DNA of 64,000 nucleotides from Macrococcoides animalis. Lineage in GTDB: Bacteria; Bacillota; Bacilli; Staphylococcales; Staphylococcaceae. Below, one piece after another: positions 58,256 through 64,000 of this stretch (the first letter of the stretch is position 1; every line of letters starts with the position of its first letter). The stretch spans positions 1,860,001 through 1,924,000 of the forward strand of contig NZ_CP179727.1 of the NCBI RefSeq assembly GCF_047425875.1, in the 5' to 3' direction. The translations under genes and the position numbers were made by a program. A model generated the notes under the pieces. The model did not search any database. It was not told the origin of the DNA and saw only the letters and a list, made by a program, of their open reading frames with translations.

Positions 58256-58660
58256 ATGTCGAAACATAAACATGAAGTAAGTGACATGGTACTATTAAAT
58301 GATTTGCAAAAAGAAATTGATGATATCTTTGAATTAATTTCTTCGGAATTTAATTTAACTAAAGAAGAGTATATTGTAATGGTAACCTTATGGGATAAGG
58401 GACCTATGCCGATGAAAGAGCTTGATAAGTACTTAGATATAAAACCGTACAAAAGGACCCGCTTTTATAATAACTTAGTGGCCAATGGATGGATAAAGAA
58501 AGTTAGACCCGCTGATGATGAACGAACAGTTATGATTTATTATAACGAAGATAGAGTATCAGAAAAGGACAAAATTGTAGATGTAGCATGTTCAAGTTTG
58601 AAAGGTAAAAAAGAAATGTTGAAACGTCAATTTGATGCGATTATGGATATTTGTGGTTAA
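58256..58660 (+). CDS. rot: SarA/MarR-family global regulator Rot
   Basis: A 134-residue winged-helix regulator. I recognise Rot from the core LDIKPYKRTRFYNNLVANGW and VRPADDERTVMIYYNE (about 62-98), matching S. aureus Rot (VKPYKRTRTYNNLVE...ERPVDDERTVIIHFNE). In S. aureus Rot represses secreted toxins and activates surface proteins, downstream of agr/RNAIII. Whether the regulon is alike here is unknown. GAGGGTGA precedes ATG. It follows the hydrolase-like gene closely, so co-transcription is likely. Confidence 0.88.
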   Translation: MSKHKHEVSDMVLLNDLQKEIDDIFELISSEFNLTKEEYIVMVTLWDKGPMPMKELDKYLDIKPYKRTRFYNNLVANGWIKKVRPADDERTVMIYYNEDRVSEKDKIVDVACSSLKGKKEMLKRQFDAIMDICG

Positions 58661-58672
58661 TATTTAAAGGTA

Positions 58673-58715
58673 AAAACAGAAGTGACTATACAAATTGTAT
58701 AGTCACTTCTGTTTT
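58673..58715. terminator. Convergent terminator between rot and ytqB
   Basis: A 21-base near-perfect inverted repeat (half-site AAAACAGAAGTGACTATA) with T- and A-rich ends. The ytqB stop lies within it. Confidence 0.9.
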
Positions 58716-59265
58716 ATCTTTTCTCAATACCTACTACAAATGGAGGATTATTTTTTTGGTTAATAAATTCATATTTAAAGATGTGTGCTGTATTTTGATC
58801 AATTTTTGATAAGTGTTCAAGTACAGCTTTTTTTTCAATTTGACCTTCGTCGTGTCCTGGATAAATGACAAGAATGATAATCCCTTGTTTTTCAAGGATT
58901 GAGAAGATATTGTCAATCGCAACAATGGTTGTTTCGGGTAATGTGACAATGGATTTATCACCTTTTGGCAGATAACCAAGATTGAATATTGCAAGTTTTA
59001 CTGGTTCGCTAACTACATCTAGAACATGCTGATGACCCATTTGATGAAAAGTGATATTGTTAAATGCTTTAGTTTTTTCAATTGAATTGTCAATGGCTTG
59101 GGTTTGTATATCAAATGCATGAACATGTCCTGTATTATTTAAAGTCTGTGCTAGAAATAGCGTATCATTGCCATTTCCACATGTCGCATCAATAACAGTT
59201 ACATTCTGTTCAATATATTTTGTGATTAATTCACGTGCGAAAGGTAATATACCGAGTGCTTTCAT
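58714..59265 (-). CDS. mnmM: tRNA-modifying SAM methyltransferase YtqB/MnmM
   Basis: A 183-residue class I methyltransferase: motif I VIDATCGNGNDTLFLA (about 24-39), HAFDIQTQAID (motif II), and LAIFNLGYLPKGDKSI (about 91-106). This is the YtqB family, reported to methylate nm5U34 of tRNA to mnm5U in Gram-positives lacking MnmC. Its start abuts the stop of the upstream radical SAM gene, the conserved ytqA-ytqB pair. Confidence 0.88.
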   Translation of the reverse strand: MKALGILPFARELITKYIEQNVTVIDATCGNGNDTLFLAQTLNNTGHVHAFDIQTQAIDNSIEKTKAFNNITFHQMGHQHVLDVVSEPVKLAIFNLGYLPKGDKSIVTLPETTIVAIDNIFSILEKQGIIILVIYPGHDEGQIEKKAVLEHLSKIDQNTAHIFKYEFINQKNNPPFVVGIEKR

Positions 59266-60213
59266 TTATACAGATTCCTTCTTGAAGTGTTTTCCCTGAT
59301 AACTATCACGTTTCTTTAGTTCAGCATCAATACCGTTTAACACTTCCCATTTATTAACACTCCACATCGGTCCTATCATTAAATCGATTGGCCCATCTCC
59401 GGTAATACGATGAATTATCATTTCTTCAGGCAATACTTCTAATTGATCAACAACTAAATTCACATAGTCTTCTTGACTCATGAATTCAACCATGCCTTTT
59501 TCATATTGTTTCACCATGGGTGTTCCTTTTAATAAATGTAATAAATGAATTTTTATACCTTGGACATCCATTTGAGCGACAGTTCTTGCAGTTTCCATCA
59601 TCATTTCGTAATCTTCAAGCGGTAAACCATTGATGATATGTGTACAAATATTAATATTATGCTTACGTAGCTTTGCAATCCCATCGTAATAACATTGCAT
59701 ATCGTGAGCACGATTAATGATGTTGGACGTCTTTTGGTGAACAGTTTGAAGTCCAAGTTCTACCCACAAATATGTTCTTTCATTTAATTCAGCTAAATAC
59801 TCTACAACATCATCTGGTAGGCAATCGGGTCGTGTGGCAATTGATAGTCCTACTACACCAGGTTGCGCTAAAGCTGCTTCATATTTTTCTTTTAATACTT
59901 CTAAAGGTGCATGAGTATTGGTGTATGCCTGGAAATAGGCGATATACTGTCCGTCTTGCCATTTCTCATGCATTTTATTTTTAATCTTTTCGAATTGAAC
60001 AGGAATCGGATCTACACGATCTCCAGCAAAGTCTCCACTTCCGGCTGCTGAACAGAATGTACAGCCACCAAATGCTACTGTACCATCTCTATTTGGACAG
60101 TCAAAGCCACCTTCTAAAGCGACTTTGAAAATTTTCGTGCCAAATTTTTGTCTTAAGTGATAATTCCATGTATGATAAAGTTTTGAATCAAGTGCATATT
60201 TAAATTGTGTCAT
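59266..60213 (-). CDS. ytqA: Radical SAM protein of the TIGR01212/YtqA family
   Basis: A 315-residue Elp3-like radical SAM enzyme. The N-terminus LYHTWNYHLRQKFGTKIFKVALEGGFDCPNRDG has the first cluster Cys; GGCTFCSAAGSGDF gives the CxxC pair, so the spacing is C-x(11)-C-x2-C. Later motifs are ATRPDCLPDDV and WVELGLQTVH. It is coupled to ytqB with no gap and has been linked to the same tRNA U34 modification pathway. Precise reaction not proven here. Confidence 0.9.
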   Translation of the reverse strand: MTQFKYALDSKLYHTWNYHLRQKFGTKIFKVALEGGFDCPNRDGTVAFGGCTFCSAAGSGDFAGDRVDPIPVQFEKIKNKMHEKWQDGQYIAYFQAYTNTHAPLEVLKEKYEAALAQPGVVGLSIATRPDCLPDDVVEYLAELNERTYLWVELGLQTVHQKTSNIINRAHDMQCYYDGIAKLRKHNINICTHIINGLPLEDYEMMMETARTVAQMDVQGIKIHLLHLLKGTPMVKQYEKGMVEFMSQEDYVNLVVDQLEVLPEEMIIHRITGDGPIDLMIGPMWSVNKWEVLNGIDAELKKRDSYQGKHFKKESV

Positions 60214-60301
60214 TTATTCTCCCTCTTTCTTAACATAAGGATTTTAACATATAATAGAGTGAATCGGAAAAAAATAATATTAAAGAAGGAAGGTAACTTT
60301 C

Positions 60302-61474
60302 GTGAAAATGCCGAAATTAGTATGGCTTTTAGTTATCGGAATGGCAGTTAATGTGACGGGGGCAAGTCTAGTTTGGCCATTAAATACGATATATTTACAT
60401 AATGAACTTGGTAAAAGTTTGAGTTTAGCAGGATTAGTATTAATGCTCAATTCTTTCGCCTCTGTACTCGGTAATTTACTTGGGGGTACTATGTTTGATA
60501 AATATGGTGGTTATCGTTCTATTTTAATAGGTATCTGCATTTCGATGCTGAGTTTAGTTGGAATCATCTTTTTACATGGTTGGCCATGGTATGCAATATG
60601 GTTGATTATTTTAGGATTTGGATCAGGGATTGTATTCCCATCGATTTATGCAATGGCGGGTACTGCGTGGCCACAAGGGGGTCGCAAGACGTTTAATGCG
60701 ATTTATTTATCACAAAACATTGGGGTAGCACTAGGAGCCGCACTTGGTGGATTTATTGCAGAAATGAGCTTTGATTATATATTTATTTTAAATTTACTAT
60801 TATATATTGTCTTTTTCTTTATTGCTTTCTTTGGATATAAGTCAGCGAAAGTAGTGCAAACAGGTGGGAATGTCATGAAGGATGTCGGTAACATAAAAGA
60901 TAAATATAAATTTACAGCATTATTAATGATCTGTGTAACATATTGTGTATGTTGGATTGGTTACGTTCAATGGCAATCTACGATTTCTAGTTATACACAA
61001 GAACTAGGTATTTCTTTAAAGCAATATAGCTTACTGTGGGCAATTAATGGAGTATTGATTATAGCTGGACAGCCATTTATACGTCCAGTTATTCATTTAA
61101 TGAGTGAGAAAATTAAATTACAAATTGCGACAGGACTTGTCATCTTTATTATTTCGTATATCGTTACGAGTTTTGCACAAGACTTTACGATGTTCGTAGT
61201 TGGCATGGTTATTTTAACGATAGGTGAAATGTTCGTATGGCCAGCTGTACCTACGATAGCAAATGAGTTGGCACCACAAGGTCGCATGGGTGTATATCAA
61301 GGTATTGTCAATTCAACGGCAACACTTGGGCGTGCAATAGGTCCAGTGCTTGGTGGAGTGATAGTCGATATGTATAATATGCATATCATGTTCTACACTA
61401 TGATTGGCTTTGTGTTAATTGGCTTTATATTCTTATCTATTTATGATAAGAAATTAAAACAAACGGCATTATAA
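60302..61474 (+). CDS. MFS transporter, multidrug-type
   Basis: A 390-residue major facilitator with 12 helices. Motif A-like GGTMFDKYGGYRSILIG (about 63-79) lies between helices 2 and 3. A second conserved loop is seen at GRMGVYQGIVNSTATLGRAIGPVLGG (about 330-355). AAGGAAGG precedes GTG 60302; ATG two codons later is possible. Substrate unknown; the drug-efflux DHA1 group is the nearest in layout. Confidence 0.87.
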   Translation: MKMPKLVWLLVIGMAVNVTGASLVWPLNTIYLHNELGKSLSLAGLVLMLNSFASVLGNLLGGTMFDKYGGYRSILIGICISMLSLVGIIFLHGWPWYAIWLIILGFGSGIVFPSIYAMAGTAWPQGGRKTFNAIYLSQNIGVALGAALGGFIAEMSFDYIFILNLLLYIVFFFIAFFGYKSAKVVQTGGNVMKDVGNIKDKYKFTALLMICVTYCVCWIGYVQWQSTISSYTQELGISLKQYSLLWAINGVLIIAGQPFIRPVIHLMSEKIKLQIATGLVIFIISYIVTSFAQDFTMFVVGMVILTIGEMFVWPAVPTIANELAPQGRMGVYQGIVNSTATLGRAIGPVLGGVIVDMYNMHIMFYTMIGFVLIGFIFLSIYDKKLKQTAL

Positions 61475-61568
61475 AATGAAAAAGTTTAATTTTTACACCA
61501 AAAATTTAAAATATTTGCATAATTCAAATTAATTGACTACGATGATTTATAATATTTTAATAAAAAAC

Positions 61569-61597
61569 TTGAAAAAGCATATCCTCTCCTTTATAGT
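61569..61597 (+). promoter_or_regulatory. Promoter of leuS
   Basis: TTGAAA (61569-61574), 17 bp, TATAGT (61592-61597), just before the T-box leader. Confidence 0.7.
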
Positions 61598-61603
61598 AGA
61601 TAT

Positions 61604-61793
61604 ATCTAGAGTATTAATAAGTTAACATTTTTAAGAAAGTCAGTGGTTGCTGTGAACTGGTATTTGTAACTTATGAACTTGCTAGTGTCGAATATTATAA
61701 TTAAAGCTGCACTTTTGAAGTGAATTGCGGGTGGTACCGCGGTTGTCATAGATGACAGTCGTCCCTTATTTTAGGGATGGCTGTCTTTTTTTA
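61604..61793 (+). promoter_or_regulatory. Leucine T-box riboswitch of leuS
   Basis: A compact leader of about 190 nt. Stem I closes by CTAG / CTAG, with AGTATTA opposite GAACTTG as specifier loop, then ATAAGTTA / TAACTTAT. The specifier read is CTT (Leu) followed by G, fitting leuS. The T-box motif TTGCGGGTGGTACCGCG is at about 61725-61741, and a terminator follows at 61754-61793. Uncharged tRNA-Leu would allow read-through. It is shorter than the methionine T-box at 35892. Confidence 0.9.
61754..61793 (+). terminator. Regulated terminator of the leucine T-box
   Basis: GACAGTCGTCCCT / AGGGATGGCTGTC with a G-U pair and 5-base loop, then T7. Confidence 0.88.
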
Positions 61794-61812
61794 TTGAAAA
61801 GGAGGAAATATA

Positions 61813-64000
61813 ATGAGTTATAATCATCAAACCGTAGAAAAGAAATGGCAAAAATATTGGTTAGATAATAAAACGTTTAAAACATCAGAGGAGATGGATA
61901 AACCGAAATTTTTCGCTTTAGATATGTTCCCGTATCCTTCTGGTGCAGGATTACATGTGGGACATCCTGAAGGTTACACTGCAACAGATATTGTGTCACG
62001 TTTCAAACGTATGCAAGGCTATAATGTTTTACATCCGATGGGGTGGGATGCATTTGGTTTACCTGCAGAGCAATATGCAATTGATACAGGGAATGACCCA
62101 GCGGAATTCACCAAGAAAAATATTGAAACATTTAAACGTCAAATTCAAGAATTAGGTTTCAGTTATGACTGGGATCGTGAAGTGAATACCACAGACCCAG
62201 AATATTATAAATGGACACAATGGATCTTTATCCAGTTATTTAACAAAGGATTAGCATATGTTGATGAAGTGGCAGTAAACTGGTGTCCGGCATTAGGCAC
62301 TGTTTTATCAAACGAAGAAGTCATAGACGGTGTATCTGAACGAGGCGGACATCCAGTCATCCGTAAACCAATGCGTCAATGGGTACTTAAGATTACTGAA
62401 TATGCAGATCGTTTATTAGAAGATTTAAATGAGTTAGACTGGCCGGAATCATTAAAAGACATGCAACGAAACTGGATTGGTAAATCTGAAGGTGCTGAAG
62501 TGGCATTTACTGTTGAAGGTAAAGACGCAGCATTTAAAGTATTTACAACACGCCCTGATACAATTTTTGGTGCAACATATGCGGTATTATCACCTGAACA
62601 CGCATTAGTTGACACAATTACTACGGATGAACAACGTGAAGCGGTTGAAGCTTATCAAGAACAAGCAAGCCGCAAGTCAGATTTAGAACGTACGGATTTA
62701 GCAAAAGACAAAACGGGTGTATTTACAGGTAGTTATGCAATCAATCCATTTACAAATGAACAGATACCTATTTGGATTTCAGATTACGTATTAGCATCAT
62801 ATGGCACTGGAGCAATTATGGCGGTACCGGCACATGATGAGCGTGACTATGAATTCGCAAAGCAATTCGGATTAGACATTAAAGCCGTACTTGAAGGTGG
62901 CGACATTGAAAAAGAAGCGTTTACTGGAGACGGTGTTCATATTAATTCAGGAGAACTCGATGACTTAAATAAAGAAGACGGCATTGCACGTGCGATTGAA
63001 ATGCTTGAAGCAAAACAAATCGGTGAAAAGAAAATCTCTTATAAATTACGTGATTGGTTATTCTCTCGTCAACGTTATTGGGGAGAACCAATCCCTGTAA
63101 TCATTTGGGAAGATGGTTCAATGACGACAGTTCCAGAAGAAGAGCTACCATTGATGTTACCTAAAACAGATAAGATTATGCCTTCAGGTACAGGTGAATC
63201 ACCATTAGCGAACATTGATGAATTTATCAATGTTGTCGATCCTGTAACTGGCATGAAAGGCCGTCGTGAAACGAATACGATGCCACAATGGGCTGGATCT
63301 TGCTGGTATTACTTACGTTATATCGATCCACACAACACAGAAGCATTAGCGGACCCTGAGAAATTAAAATACTGGTTACCAGTAGATCTATATATCGGAG
63401 GTGCAGAACATGCAGTACTTCACTTATTATACGCACGATTCTGGCATAAAGTCCTTTATGATTTAGGCGTAGTTCCAACAAAAGAACCATTCCAAAAGTT
63501 ATTTAACCAAGGCATGATATTAGGTGAAGGTAACGAAAAAATGAGTAAGTCTAAAGGGAATGTTGTAAACCCAGATGATGTAGTTGCAAGTCACGGCGCA
63601 GATACATTACGTTTATATGAAATGTTCATGGGACCTCTTGATGCTTCAATAGCTTGGAGTACCAATGGTTTAGATGGTGCACGTCGTTTCTTAGATCGTG
63701 TATATCGTGCATTTGTAACTGAAAATGGAACTTTAAATGAAAAGGTTGTGGAAGACGCAACACCAGAACTTGAAAAGGTATACCACCAAACAGTGAAGAA
63801 AGTAACAGAGGACTATAATACTTTAGGCTTCAATACTGCAATTTCTCAAATGATGGTGTTTATAAATGAAGTGCATAAACATGATACGGTTAGCAGAGAA
63901 TATGTCGAAGGTTTTGTGAAATTATTATCACCAATCGCACCACATTTAACAGAAGAAATATGGGCTATCTTGGGTCATACTGATACAGTAACGTATGAAG
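61813..64000 (+). CDS. leuS: Leucyl-tRNA synthetase (3' end beyond the window)
   Basis: The first 729 codons of LeuRS, charging tRNA-Leu with leucine. HIGH motif as HVGH at residues 48-51 (PSGAGLHVGHPEGY), a CP1 editing domain (about 225-410, FTTRPDTIFGATY and YGTGAIMAVPAHDERDYEFA), and KMSKS at 576-580. AAGGAGG lies nine bases before ATG. The frame is open to the window edge, where anticodon-binding-domain sequence is reached. Under T-box control. Confidence 0.97.
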   Translation, partial: MSYNHQTVEKKWQKYWLDNKTFKTSEEMDKPKFFALDMFPYPSGAGLHVGHPEGYTATDIVSRFKRMQGYNVLHPMGWDAFGLPAEQYAIDTGNDPAEFTKKNIETFKRQIQELGFSYDWDREVNTTDPEYYKWTQWIFIQLFNKGLAYVDEVAVNWCPALGTVLSNEEVIDGVSERGGHPVIRKPMRQWVLKITEYADRLLEDLNELDWPESLKDMQRNWIGKSEGAEVAFTVEGKDAAFKVFTTRPDTIFGATYAVLSPEHALVDTITTDEQREAVEAYQEQASRKSDLERTDLAKDKTGVFTGSYAINPFTNEQIPIWISDYVLASYGTGAIMAVPAHDERDYEFAKQFGLDIKAVLEGGDIEKEAFTGDGVHINSGELDDLNKEDGIARAIEMLEAKQIGEKKISYKLRDWLFSRQRYWGEPIPVIIWEDGSMTTVPEEELPLMLPKTDKIMPSGTGESPLANIDEFINVVDPVTGMKGRRETNTMPQWAGSCWYYLRYIDPHNTEALADPEKLKYWLPVDLYIGGAEHAVLHLLYARFWHKVLYDLGVVPTKEPFQKLFNQGMILGEGNEKMSKSKGNVVNPDDVVASHGADTLRLYEMFMGPLDASIAWSTNGLDGARRFLDRVYRAFVTENGTLNEKVVEDATPELEKVYHQTVKKVTEDYNTLGFNTAISQMMVFINEVHKHDTVSREYVEGFVKLLSPIAPHLTEEIWAILGHTDTVTYE

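Noticed and set aside
61532..61552. TTGACT with TATAAT as leuS promoter
   Set aside because: The spacer is only about 9 bp; the TTGAAA-17-TATAGT pair downstream is better placed.
61943..62155. 70-codon plus-strand frame near the end of the window
   Set aside because: It is an out-of-frame shadow inside leuS, whose frame is open from 61813 and carries HVGH and KMSKS motifs.
1..64000. CRISPR arrays, insertion sequences, tRNA or rRNA genes
   Set aside because: I found no spaced direct repeats, transposase motifs, terminal inverted repeats or cloverleaf sequences on reading both strands; T-box leaders explain the tRNA-like motifs.

Overview
The window is AT-rich, tightly packed Firmicute DNA from the Staphylococcaceae. 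The best evidence is a recognisable Rot regulator, a SagB-type glucosaminidase, a secreted thermonuclease, CtsR-controlled clpL, and the block riboflavin operon - proline dehydrogenase - rot - ytqB/ytqA - leuS, which recalls the Staphylococcus core gene order. The genus (Staphylococcus, Mammaliicoccus or Macrococcus) cannot be fixed by reading alone. I saw no prophage, insertion sequence, CRISPR array, rRNA or tRNA.

Left part (1-7.9 kb): an L-2-hydroxyglutarate oxidase-like gene, three small unknown genes, then a sugar cassette. The cassette has a divergent LacI repressor, a sigma-A promoter followed by two large palindromic operators, a ribulose/allulose-phosphate epimerase, an RpiB-type isomerase, a TIM-barrel sugar isomerase, a PTS EIIBC and a second (DeoR) regulator. 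An allose- or allulose-like substrate is inferred.

Accessory stretch (8-31 kb): a PLD-helicase-DUF3427 protein whose Walker A glycine is replaced by Glu, a convergent Nudix hydrolase, a small XRE regulator with a terminator-bearing leader, many tiny membrane proteins, an AraC regulator, an Excalibur protein, a GIY-YIG protein, an unlisted 51-residue amphipathic peptide, an ECF sigma/anti-sigma pair, clpL, a decayed alcohol dehydrogenase, a permease/thioredoxin pair, the thermonuclease (whose C-terminal module is also a free-standing gene), a DUF2975/HTH pair, a structured small-RNA candidate, two GNATs, a VOC protein and an NAD(P)-binding protein.

Middle (32-46.5 kb): a Ula-type PTS with its PRD regulator but no catabolic genes, a T-box controlled methionine-synthase-like gene, DUF418, sagB, an orphan peptide-binding lipoprotein, a second lipoprotein, and the opuC compatible-solute ABC operon. 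A 10-bp inverted repeat at the opuC/lipoprotein junction could mask the lipoprotein ribosome binding site in read-through RNA.

Right part (46.5-64 kb): an FAD oxidoreductase, the FMN-riboswitch controlled ribD-ribE-ribBA-ribH operon, proline dehydrogenase, a tiny secreted-type peptide, nadR-pnuC, small redox and VOC enzymes, a gamma-carbonic anhydrase, an alpha/beta-hydrolase lacking its nucleophile Ser, rot, the ytqB/ytqA tRNA-modification pair, an MFS transporter, and T-box regulated leuS running off the window end.
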